64,000 nucleotides of DNA, from the NCBI RefSeq assembly GCF_035975855.1, contig NZ_CP109055.1:5952001-6016000 (forward strand), written 5' to 3'. Positions 25,496 through 32,786 of the stretch are shown piece after piece. Numbering within the stretch: the stretch's first letter is position 1; each line of letters starts with the position of its first letter. The notes beneath the pieces were generated by a model that searched no databases, was not told where the DNA came from, and saw only the letters and a program-made list of their open reading frames with translations. A program made the position numbers and the translations under genes. The stretch comes from Streptomyces sp. NBC_01304. Lineage in GTDB: Bacteria > Actinomycetota > Actinomycetes > Streptomycetales > Streptomycetaceae.

Positions 25496-26863
25496 ATGGA
25501 CAGGCACAATTGGCGCGGCTTCCCGGCAAGCCAGCAGCCCGACTATCCCGACCCGGACGCGGTCCGCCGGGTGGCCCAACAGCTCGGCTCCGTACCGCCG
25601 TTGGTCTTCGACGACGAGTGCGAGCGGCTCAAGCGGCGGATGGCCGCCGTGAGCCGGGGCGAGGCCCTGGTGCTGCAGGGCGGGGACTGCGCGGAGACCT
25701 TCGACGGTGTCTCCGCCGAGTCCGTGCACCGCAAGATGAGCACGCTGATGCAGATGGCCGCCGTGCTGACGTACGCGGCCTCCCTGCCCGTCGTGAAGAT
25801 CGGCCGGCTCGCCGGGCAGTACGCCAAGCCCCGCTCCAAGCCGACCGAGACCCGCGACGGGGTGACCCTGCCGACGTACCGGGGCGACGCGGTCAACGGC
25901 TTCGGATTCGACGCCGAGAGCCGGGTGCCCGACCCGGAGCGGCTGCTCCGCATGTACCAGGCATCGTCCAACACCCTCAACGCGGTACGGGCGTTCACCT
26001 CGCGCGGGCACGCCAGCCTGCGCCAAGTGCACGCCTGGAACCGGGACTTCATCGCCGGATCCCCGTCGAAGGCGCAGTACGGCGGGATCGCGGCCGGGAT
26101 CGAGCGGGCCCTGCACTTCATGCGGGCCACGGGCGCGAGCCCGCAGGACTTCGACGACTCGGAGTTCTTCGTCTCGCACGAGGGGCTGCTGCTCGACTAC
26201 GAGTCGCCGCTCACCCGGCAGGACCCGCGCACCGGCCGCTCGTACGCCACCTCCGGCCACATGCTGTGGATAGGCGAGCGCACCCGGCAGCTGGACGGGG
26301 CGCACGTCGAGTACTTCTCGCGCATCAGCAACCCGATCGGCGTGAAGCTCGGCCCGTCCACGACGCCGGACGACGCGCTACGGCTGATCGACCGGCTCGA
26401 CCCGGAGCGCGAGCCCGGCCGGCTGACGTTCGTCGTACGCCTCGGTGTGGACAAGGTGGGCGAGGTACTGCCCGGCCTGGTGGAGAAGGTCACCGCGTCC
26501 GGTGCGCCGGTCGCCTGGGTCTGCGATCCGATGCACGGCAACACGGTCGAGGCGCCCTCCGGCCACAAGACGCGCCGCTTCGACGACATCCTCGGCGAGG
26601 TGCGGGGCTTCTTCGAGGTCCACCGTTCGCTCGGCACGCACGCGGGCGGCATCCATGTGGAGCTCACCGGCGACGACGTCACCGAGTGCGTCGGCGGCGG
26701 GCACGACCTCGGCCTCCCGGACCTCTTCGAGCGCTATCTCTTCGAGCGGTACGAGTCCACGTGCGACCCCCGGCTCAACCGCAGCCAGTCGCTCGACCTG
26801 GCGTTCCTGATCGCGGACTTCCTGCACGAGGAGCACATGGCCCTCGGCGGGCTCGCGGGCTGA
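25496..26863 (+). CDS. Class II 3-deoxy-7-phosphoheptulonate (DAHP) synthase
   Basis: 455-residue first enzyme of the shikimate pathway, condensing PEP and erythrose 4-phosphate. Typical class II segments are present: LVLQGGDCAETF, VVKIGRLAGQYAKPRS, HASLRQVHAWNRDF, SGHMLWIGERTRQLDGAHVE, KLGPST, VWVCDPMHGNT-type (here AWVCDPMHGNT) and GGIHVELTGDDVTECVGG. A DAHP synthase inside a secondary-metabolite locus normally increases aromatic precursor flow. Together with the prephenate dehydratase it completes a supply branch to phenylpyruvate. GGAG lies upstream of ATG 25496. Confidence 0.93.
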   Translation: MDRHNWRGFPASQQPDYPDPDAVRRVAQQLGSVPPLVFDDECERLKRRMAAVSRGEALVLQGGDCAETFDGVSAESVHRKMSTLMQMAAVLTYAASLPVVKIGRLAGQYAKPRSKPTETRDGVTLPTYRGDAVNGFGFDAESRVPDPERLLRMYQASSNTLNAVRAFTSRGHASLRQVHAWNRDFIAGSPSKAQYGGIAAGIERALHFMRATGASPQDFDDSEFFVSHEGLLLDYESPLTRQDPRTGRSYATSGHMLWIGERTRQLDGAHVEYFSRISNPIGVKLGPSTTPDDALRLIDRLDPEREPGRLTFVVRLGVDKVGEVLPGLVEKVTASGAPVAWVCDPMHGNTVEAPSGHKTRRFDDILGEVRGFFEVHRSLGTHAGGIHVELTGDDVTECVGGGHDLGLPDLFERYLFERYESTCDPRLNRSQSLDLAFLIADFLHEEHMALGGLAG

Positions 26864-26916
26864 AAGACCGGCTCGCGGACTGAATCACCCCAACTCACTT
26901 ACGTACAGGAGTACTT

Positions 26917-28380
26917 GTGATCTCTCGAAGACGCTTCCTCAAGGGCGGCGGCGCCGTGGTCGCCGGAGCGGCCATCGGCAGCGGCCTGCTGCACCCCGCG
27001 CTGACCGGGGTGGCCGCCGCGGCCGATCTGGACCCGGCGACCATCCCCAAGTTCGCGCTCAAGATGCCGATACCGCCGGTGGCCAAGCCCTGGGCCGAGA
27101 ACACCATGGCGCGCTGGTTCTCCCTGACGATGGAGGAGACCGCGGTCGAGGTGATCCCCGGCAAGCTCACCAAGGTCCGCACCTTCGACAAGAGCTTCCC
27201 GGGGCCGACCATCAGGGCCAAGCGCGGCCAGCGCGTGGAGATCCAGCAGACCAACAAGCTGACCGTGCCCACCTCGGTCCATCTGCACGGCGGCCACGTC
27301 TCCGAGGGCAACGACGGCGGGCCGATGGACACGCTCGCCCCGGGCGGCGGGTCGAAGATCTACCAGTACCCGAACGGCCAGCCGCACGCGAGCCTCTGGT
27401 ACCACGACCACGCGCACCACTACGAGTCCGAGAACGTCTACCGCGGACTCACCGGCACCTACCTGCTCACCGACCCGCTGGAGAACGTGCTCGGCCTGCC
27501 CTCCGGGGCCTACGACGTGCCGATCTCGCTGCGTGACGCCCGCTTCGACGAGAACGGCCAATTCGTCTACCAGGTCGAGGACTTCCTCAACCGCAACGTC
27601 ATACTCGCCAACGGCAAGGCCTGGCCGTACTTCGAGGTCGCCGCCCGCAAGTACCGCCTGCGCCTGTTCAACACGGCCAACATGCGCTTCTTCGACCTGA
27701 GCCTGTCCGACGGCTCCCAGTTCGACCTGATCGGCTCGGACGGCGGGCTGCTCGAAGCCCCGTACAAGACTTCCTCCATCGCCATCTCGCCGGGCGAACG
27801 CGTCGACATCGTCGTCGACTTCTCGAAGTACGCCGTCGGTACGCAGCTGGAGCTCAGGAACGCCCCGACCGCCGCGCCCGGCGGTCCCGGGGACCTGATC
27901 ACCAAGGTGCTGCAGTTCCGCGTGAACCGGACCGAGGCCGACGACAGCAAGGTCCCCGCCAAGCTCCGCACGCTCCCCGAACTGCCGCCGGCCACGGTGC
28001 ACCGGAACATCGAGCTCTCCATGGACGAGACCGGCAGCCCGGACGACAAGGCGTACATCAACGGCAAGGTCTACGACCACGACCGCATCGACACCGAGGT
28101 CGCGTACGGCTCCACCGAGATCTGGACGGTGACCAACACCAACCAGATCGCCCCGCACAACTTCCATATCCACCTGGTGCAGTTCAGGGTGATCGAACGC
28201 GGTGGCCGGCCCGTCACCTCGGGTCCGGAGTCGGGCCTGAAGGACACGGTGGCCCTGATGCCGGGGGAGTCGGTGAAGGTGCAGATGACGTTCGACGGAT
28301 TCCGCGGGAAGTACCTCTACCACTGCCACATCTTCGATCACGCGGCCGCGGGCATGATGGCCAACCTGCGTGTCGTCTGA
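26917..28380 (+). CDS. Tat-exported multicopper oxidase (laccase-like)
   Basis: 487-residue three-domain multicopper oxidase. A twin-arginine signal (SRRRFLKGG, cleavage near AAA-AD) predicts folded export with copper loaded. Copper ligands are intact: HLHGGH (122-127), WYHDHAH (161-167), HNFHIH, and the type 1/bridge motif YHCHIFDHAAAGMM with Cys470, His475 and candidate axial Met480. The form is closest to CotA/phenoxazinone-synthase-type enzymes, which oxidise phenols and aminophenols. In this locus it may couple or oxidise the phenolic terphenyl outside the cell. GTG 26917 has AGGAG eight bases upstream. Confidence 0.9.
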   Translation: MISRRRFLKGGGAVVAGAAIGSGLLHPALTGVAAAADLDPATIPKFALKMPIPPVAKPWAENTMARWFSLTMEETAVEVIPGKLTKVRTFDKSFPGPTIRAKRGQRVEIQQTNKLTVPTSVHLHGGHVSEGNDGGPMDTLAPGGGSKIYQYPNGQPHASLWYHDHAHHYESENVYRGLTGTYLLTDPLENVLGLPSGAYDVPISLRDARFDENGQFVYQVEDFLNRNVILANGKAWPYFEVAARKYRLRLFNTANMRFFDLSLSDGSQFDLIGSDGGLLEAPYKTSSIAISPGERVDIVVDFSKYAVGTQLELRNAPTAAPGGPGDLITKVLQFRVNRTEADDSKVPAKLRTLPELPPATVHRNIELSMDETGSPDDKAYINGKVYDHDRIDTEVAYGSTEIWTVTNTNQIAPHNFHIHLVQFRVIERGGRPVTSGPESGLKDTVALMPGESVKVQMTFDGFRGKYLYHCHIFDHAAAGMMANLRVV

Positions 28381-28397
28381 CCTGCGGGTCTCCTGAC

Positions 28398-28820
28398 CTA
28401 CGCGTCGTCTGACGCCGAGTCCTCGTCGTCGTAGGAGCGCCGCGAGACGCTGATGTACTCGCGGTGCTGCTCCGACCAGCCGATCAGGCCGCTCACTTCG
28501 CGCGACAGGGTCTGGCCGACCGGCGTGAGGTCGTAGTCGACCCGGGGCGGGGTGCTGGGCGTGACGGTCCGGGTGATCAGGCCGTCCCGCTCCAGGCTGC
28601 GCAGGGTCAGCGTCAGCATGCGCTGCGAGATGCCGTCGATGGAGCGCCGCAACTCCGAGTACCGGCGCGGGCCGCCGCCGAGCATCGCCATGATCAGGAC
28701 GCTCCATTTGTCGCCCACCCGGTTGAGCACGTCCCGCAGTTCACAGGTTGGCAGATCCCCGCTGACCTGGTCAGGAACATCCATGTGCGTAGGGATTTTT
28801 GAAGTGCCCTCTTCTGTCAT
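28398..28820 (-). CDS. HxlR family transcriptional regulator
   Basis: 140-residue winged-helix regulator of the HxlR (MarR-like) family, with the diagnostic CELRDVLNRVGDKWSVLIM start, RYSELRRSIDGISQRMLTLT and DYDLTPVGQTL. Its single cysteine in the CELR segment is the redox- or quinone-sensing residue in relatives such as YodB/QorR. It is divergent from the DUF5519 and quinone oxidoreductase genes and likely represses them from 28821-28924. ATG 28820 is the first in-frame start within the domain spacing, but its ribosome site is weak; ATG 28784 is an alternative. Confidence 0.87.
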   Translation of the reverse strand: MTEEGTSKIPTHMDVPDQVSGDLPTCELRDVLNRVGDKWSVLIMAMLGGGPRRYSELRRSIDGISQRMLTLTLRSLERDGLITRTVTPSTPPRVDYDLTPVGQTLSREVSGLIGWSEQHREYISVSRRSYDDEDSASDDA

Positions 28821-28924
28821 GGCAGCAGGATCGCTCAGAATCATCTCGGGAACAAGAAGTAACCAGCGCACTTTATGAGTTCGCCACTCCCGCACCCAAT
28901 TGCCTTTCGTACCAAGGGAGAACC

Positions 28925-29392
28925 ATGTCCGTCGACCTGACCACCCTCCCCGCACGCAAGGGGACCCGACCGGCGACGACCGGCCGGGAAATCCCCCACG
29001 ACCAGCTGGAGGACTTCTCGCCGCCGGAGGTGAGGGCCGGTCTGGTCGCACGCGCCAAGCAGCTGCCGGGCGTGTACGTCAGCCCCAGCCTGGTCTCCGA
29101 GCCCTCGTCCATGGCGCTGCGGCTGGCCAGGGAGGACCGCAGATTCGAGGCGTTCCTGCACCCCTCGGTCGATGAGTTCGGGCACATCCACCGCTCCGGG
29201 TTCATGCATCTCACGGTCCCGGTGACGTCCCTTGAGGCCCTTACCGACCTCGGCTGGATCGAACCGCACCCCATTACCCGCAGGCCCGAATTCCCCAACA
29301 GCATCGTGATGTTGTACGCCCCCAGAGATCTCGCCGAACTCGAAGTGGCGGCCACGATCATGCGGGCCTCGTACGAACAGGCCGCTGAATAG
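28925..29392 (+). CDS. DUF5519 (luciferase-domain) hypothetical protein
   Basis: 155-residue protein. The C-terminal two-thirds match the small DUF5519/luciferase family: SRSGFMHLTVPV-like (here HRSGFMHLTVPV), LGWIEPHPIT, EFPNSIVMLYAPRDLAELEV. The function is unknown; members often sit next to redox enzymes. GGGAG lies just before ATG 28925. It is co-oriented with the quinone oxidoreductase 37 bases downstream and probably co-transcribed from an HxlR-controlled promoter. Confidence 0.75.
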   Translation: MSVDLTTLPARKGTRPATTGREIPHDQLEDFSPPEVRAGLVARAKQLPGVYVSPSLVSEPSSMALRLAREDRRFEAFLHPSVDEFGHIHRSGFMHLTVPVTSLEALTDLGWIEPHPITRRPEFPNSIVMLYAPRDLAELEVAATIMRASYEQAAE

Positions 29393-29429
29393 CAATGCGA
29401 ATCGAATCAAGAGAGCAGAGGGAAAACCA

Positions 29430-30359
29430 ATGCGTGCAGTGACTATCGCTGATTTCGGCACGACCCCCGCCGTCACGGACGTGGCCAAGCCGGCCGCGGG
29501 TCCCGGCGAGATCCTGGTGAAGGTGGGTGCCACCTCGCTGAACGGCTTCGACGGCGCCGTCGTCTACGGCGTGTTCAAGGACATGATGGAGCACAAGTTC
29601 CCGATCACCCTCGGCAAGGACTTCGCCGGGACCGTCGAGGCGGTCGGCGAGGGCGTCAACAGGGCAGTCGGGGACCGGGTGTTCGGCGTCGTGATGAAGC
29701 CCGTCGTACAGGACGGCGCCTTTGCCGAGTACGTCGTCGTGGGTGAGGGCTACGGCATCGCGGCCCTGCCTGAGTCGGTCACCGATGCGCAGGCCGGGGC
29801 CCTGGGGCTCGCCGGGTCCGCGGCGGCCGGCGTCATCGACGCGATCGCCCCGCAGCGCGGCGAGGTCGTGCTCATCGCGGGCGCCACCGGCGGCGTCGGC
29901 GCGTACGCCGTGCAGCTCGCGGCGGCCGCGGGCGCCACGGTGATCGCCACCGCGCGCCCCGGCAAGGAGGCCGAGTTCGTGACCGGCCTCGGTGCCGCCC
30001 ACGTCGTGGACCACACCGGTGACATAGACGCCCAGGTCCGCGCCCTCGCCCCGGCCGGCGTCAGTGCCGCCGTGCACCTGGCCGGTGACCCCGGGGTGCT
30101 TGCGGGGCTCCTGGTCGGCGGGGGGCGCCTTGCCTCCACGCTCGGGTTCGGGCCCGAGCAGGCCGAGGGGCGCGACATCCAGGTCACGTCCGTGATGGCC
30201 AACCCGGACGCGGCGACCCTGGACCGGCTCGCGGCGGCCGTGGCCGCGGGGACCCTTCAGGTGCCGATCGGGGAGAGCTTCGGGCTCGACTCGGTGGCGG
30301 CGGCCTTCGGGGCGTTCGGGGCGGGCACCGTCGGGAAGATCGCGATCACCGTCGGCTGA
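29430..30359 (+). CDS. NADPH:quinone reductase-like (zinc-free MDR family)
   Basis: 309-residue medium-chain dehydrogenase/reductase of the quinone oxidoreductase type. It has LGKDFAGTVEAVGEGV in the GroES-like domain, the nucleotide-binding AGATGGVGAYAVQLA and no zinc-binding cysteines. It would reduce quinones or enones with NADPH. Pairing with a divergent HxlR regulator is a common electrophile- and quinone-response design, which fits a neighbour that makes quinones. GAGGG precedes ATG 29430, and a perfect hairpin at 30381-30415 ends the unit. Confidence 0.87.
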   Translation: MRAVTIADFGTTPAVTDVAKPAAGPGEILVKVGATSLNGFDGAVVYGVFKDMMEHKFPITLGKDFAGTVEAVGEGVNRAVGDRVFGVVMKPVVQDGAFAEYVVVGEGYGIAALPESVTDAQAGALGLAGSAAAGVIDAIAPQRGEVVLIAGATGGVGAYAVQLAAAAGATVIATARPGKEAEFVTGLGAAHVVDHTGDIDAQVRALAPAGVSAAVHLAGDPGVLAGLLVGGGRLASTLGFGPEQAEGRDIQVTSVMANPDAATLDRLAAAVAAGTLQVPIGESFGLDSVAAAFGAFGAGTVGKIAITVG

Positions 30360-30380
30360 GTCGCCAAGGTCTTCATCAAC

Positions 30381-30415
30381 TGATGGTCGGCCCACGTGAG
30401 TTGGGCCGACCATCA
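30381..30415. terminator. Perfect 14-bp-stem hairpin terminator
   Basis: TGATGGTCGGCCCA (30381-30394) pairs perfectly with TGGGCCGACCATCA (30402-30415) around a 7-base loop, 22 bases after the quinone reductase stop. It separates this unit from the methyltransferase gene. Confidence 0.85.
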
Positions 30416-30440
30416 GCTCCCACGACCACCTGGAGGTCCC

Positions 30441-31472
30441 GTGAACGCACAGTCCCCCTCCGCCGAATCGACCCAGCGCATCTTCGAGATCGTCACCAAT
30501 GCCTGGATCTCCCGCGCGGTGTACGCCGGTACCGCCCTCGGGCTCCCCGCCCACCTGGCGGACGGCCCGCGGACGACGGCCGAGCTCGCCGAGCTGACCA
30601 GCAGCGACCCGCGTGCCCTGGGCCGGCTGCTCCGGGCCCTCACCGGCGTCGGTCTGTTCCGCACGGACGAGCGGGGCCGGCACGTCCTCACGGATGTCGG
30701 CCAGGCGCTGCGCAGCGATGTCCCCGGGTCACTGGCATCCCTCGTCCAGATGGAACTCGGCGAGGCCCACCACGACACCTGGGGCCAGATCCTGCACTCC
30801 GTGCAGACCGGCGAGGCGGCCTTCGCCAAGGCCGTCGGGTGTGACATCTGGGCCTTCTTCGAGGGCGACCCGGTCATGAACGCGCACCTGGGCCAGGCCA
30901 TGAGCGGGCTGACCGCGATGGTCGCGGACACGGTCATCGAGGCGTACGACTTCGGTCCGTACGAGAAGATCGTGGACGTGGGCGGGGGAGAGGGCGCCTT
31001 CCTCAGCGCCGTCCTCGCCGCTCATCCGCGGGCTCGCGGAGTGGTGTTCGACCTGCCGCACGTCGTCCCCGCGGGGGCTCCGCACATCGCTGACGCGGGG
31101 CTCTCCGAGCGGTGCGAGCTCGTCGGTGGCAGCTTCTTCGAGAAGGTCCCCGAGGGCGGGGACCTCTACACGATGAAGTGGGTGCTGCACGACTGGGACG
31201 ACGCGTCTTGCGTCCGCATCTTGCAGTCGTGTCGTCAGGTCATGTCTGACGATGCCCGGCTGCTCATTGTGGACACCGTGGTGCCCGAGGGTGATGAGTT
31301 CTCGCCCAGCAAGATCATCGATCTCAACATGATGGTGCTGAGCGGGGGGCAGGAGCGGACCGCCGAGGAGTTCCGGGCGTTGCTCGCCGAGGCCGGGTTC
31401 CGGCTCACCCGGATTGTGCCTACGCGGTCGCCCAGCAGCGTGATCGAGGCTGAACCCGTTTCTTTGGCCTAG
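30441..31472 (+). CDS. SAM-dependent O-methyltransferase (Methyltransf_2 family)
   Basis: 343-residue small-molecule O-methyltransferase with an N-terminal winged-helix dimerisation domain (about 1-100). The Rossmann methyltransferase domain has motif I VDVGGGEGAF (178-187), VVFDLPHV and the catalytic histidine 250 in LHDWDDASC. The family methylates phenolic hydroxyls in polyketide, flavonoid and terphenyl pathways. GTG 30441 has TGGAGG seven bases upstream. Its place after the quinone genes makes it a candidate tailoring enzyme for the aromatic product. Confidence 0.9.
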   Translation: MNAQSPSAESTQRIFEIVTNAWISRAVYAGTALGLPAHLADGPRTTAELAELTSSDPRALGRLLRALTGVGLFRTDERGRHVLTDVGQALRSDVPGSLASLVQMELGEAHHDTWGQILHSVQTGEAAFAKAVGCDIWAFFEGDPVMNAHLGQAMSGLTAMVADTVIEAYDFGPYEKIVDVGGGEGAFLSAVLAAHPRARGVVFDLPHVVPAGAPHIADAGLSERCELVGGSFFEKVPEGGDLYTMKWVLHDWDDASCVRILQSCRQVMSDDARLLIVDTVVPEGDEFSPSKIIDLNMMVLSGGQERTAEEFRALLAEAGFRLTRIVPTRSPSSVIEAEPVSLA

Positions 31473-31546
31473 AAGCCCCCTGACGGGGCGCCCCTTTTCA
31501 CCACCTTTCGCCCTCTTTCCCCTTCTTCCGCTCAAGGAGAATCCAC

Positions 31547-31897
31547 ATGTTCATCGCTTACATCGTTGTCGCCTCCGTGCTCTCGCTCGTGCTTCTCGGT
31601 TCGGCGCGCGGCAAGCTCGTCAAGGACGAGAAGATCACCAAGGGCATGGCGCAGGCCGGAGTTCCGGAGGCCTGGCTGCCACGGCTCGCCGCGCTGGAGA
31701 TCGCCGGTGCGCTCGGGCTGATCGGTGGCATCTTCTTCCGGCCGCTCGGCATCGCCGCCGCGATCGGTGTCGTCCTCTACTTCATCGGCGCCGTCATCAC
31801 GCACCTGCGGGCCAAGGACGCCAAGGGCGCCCCCGCGCCGGCCGTGCTGACCCTGCTGGCCGCGTCCCCGCTGGTGCTCGGCCTCGCCACGCTCTGA
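31547..31897 (+). CDS. DoxX-like integral membrane protein
   Basis: 116-residue four-helix membrane protein of the DoxX/DoxX-like family (IVVASVLSLVLLGSARGKLV, GVPEAWLPRLAALEIAGALG, IAAAIGVVLYFIGAVITHLR). In mycobacteria a DoxX protein is part of a membrane oxidoreductase complex linked to thiol redox balance. The next gene encodes a thioredoxin-fold enzyme, which supports a redox role. It has a strong ribosome site, AAGGAG, before ATG 31547. Confidence 0.85.
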   Translation: MFIAYIVVASVLSLVLLGSARGKLVKDEKITKGMAQAGVPEAWLPRLAALEIAGALGLIGGIFFRPLGIAAAIGVVLYFIGAVITHLRAKDAKGAPAPAVLTLLAASPLVLGLATL

Positions 31898-31938
31898 CGT
31901 ACATACGGCTGAAGACCGAAGGCTGAAAGGAGACCGTC

Positions 31939-32589
31939 ATGCCCGGAACCGGCACCGACACCGCCCCGACCCCGGTCGACTTCTGGTTCGACCCGCTGTG
32001 CCCCTGGACCTGGATGACCTCGCGCTGGCTGCTCGAAGTGGCCGAGCAGCGCGAACTCGCGGTGAACTGGCGGGTGATGAGCCTCGCCATCCTCAACCAG
32101 GACAAGCTCGACCAGGTCCCCGAGGAGTACCACGAGCTGCTCGGCCCCAAGGGCTGGCGCCCGATCCGCGTGCTCAGCGCCGCGCGCGCCCTGGGCGGCA
32201 ACGACGCCGTCGCGGCGCTCTACACCGCGCTCGGCGCGCAGTTCCACCGGGACGGGCAGGGCCCCACCCTGGAGGCGATCGGCATCGCGCTCGAACAGGC
32301 CGGGCTCCCGGCCAAGTTGGCGGAGGAAGCCGACGCGTCGACGTACGACGACGAGATCCGTGCCTCGCACCAGGCGGCCCAGGACGGTGTCGGCGAGGAA
32401 GCCGGCAGCCCGGTGCTCGCCGTGCCGAACGCGGAGGGCGGGCGGACCGCCTTCTTCGGGCCGATCGCCTCGCCGATCCCGCGCGGCGCGGAGGCGCTCC
32501 GGCTCTGGGACGCCACGCTGCTCCTGGCCTCCGTACCGGGCGCCGCGGAGCTGAAGCGGAGCCGCAGTGCGGGGCCCAGCTTCGAATAG
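31939..32589 (+). CDS. DsbA-fold, mycothiol-dependent nitroreductase-like oxidoreductase
   Basis: 216-residue thioredoxin/DsbA-fold protein whose active site is CPWT (Cys21 in FDPLCPWTWMTSRW). It lacks the second cysteine, as in the mycothiol-dependent nitroreductase Rv2466c and 2-hydroxychromene isomerase relatives. It likely uses mycothiol as electron donor for reduction or disulfide exchange. The C-terminal segment SPVLAVPNAEGGRTAFFGP is the usual cis-Pro and substrate region. It is in line with the DoxX gene (41-base gap) and ends the biosynthetic-type block. Confidence 0.85.
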   Translation: MPGTGTDTAPTPVDFWFDPLCPWTWMTSRWLLEVAEQRELAVNWRVMSLAILNQDKLDQVPEEYHELLGPKGWRPIRVLSAARALGGNDAVAALYTALGAQFHRDGQGPTLEAIGIALEQAGLPAKLAEEADASTYDDEIRASHQAAQDGVGEEAGSPVLAVPNAEGGRTAFFGPIASPIPRGAEALRLWDATLLLASVPGAAELKRSRSAGPSFE

Positions 32590-32786
32590 TCGCCGTGACC
32601 GTGAGTAGTTGCTGTGACCGGAGGTCGACGTCCCCTCGCGGGGTTCCGTCGGCCTCCTTAGCAGGGCGTATCACTGAGCGTGGCCAACTCGCCGACGTAA
32701 CGGCCGAGTTCACCCATGTCCCTCAATGGCGTTAACCCGATGGGCCCAGGGTTCAGGCCCGGCGGTGAAGAGCCGACAAAAGGACC

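Noticed and set aside
28821..28924. HxlR operator
   Set aside because: GTAACCAGCGCACTTTATGAGTT resembles half of a GTAACTA-type box, but the second half is not symmetric, so I do not annotate it.
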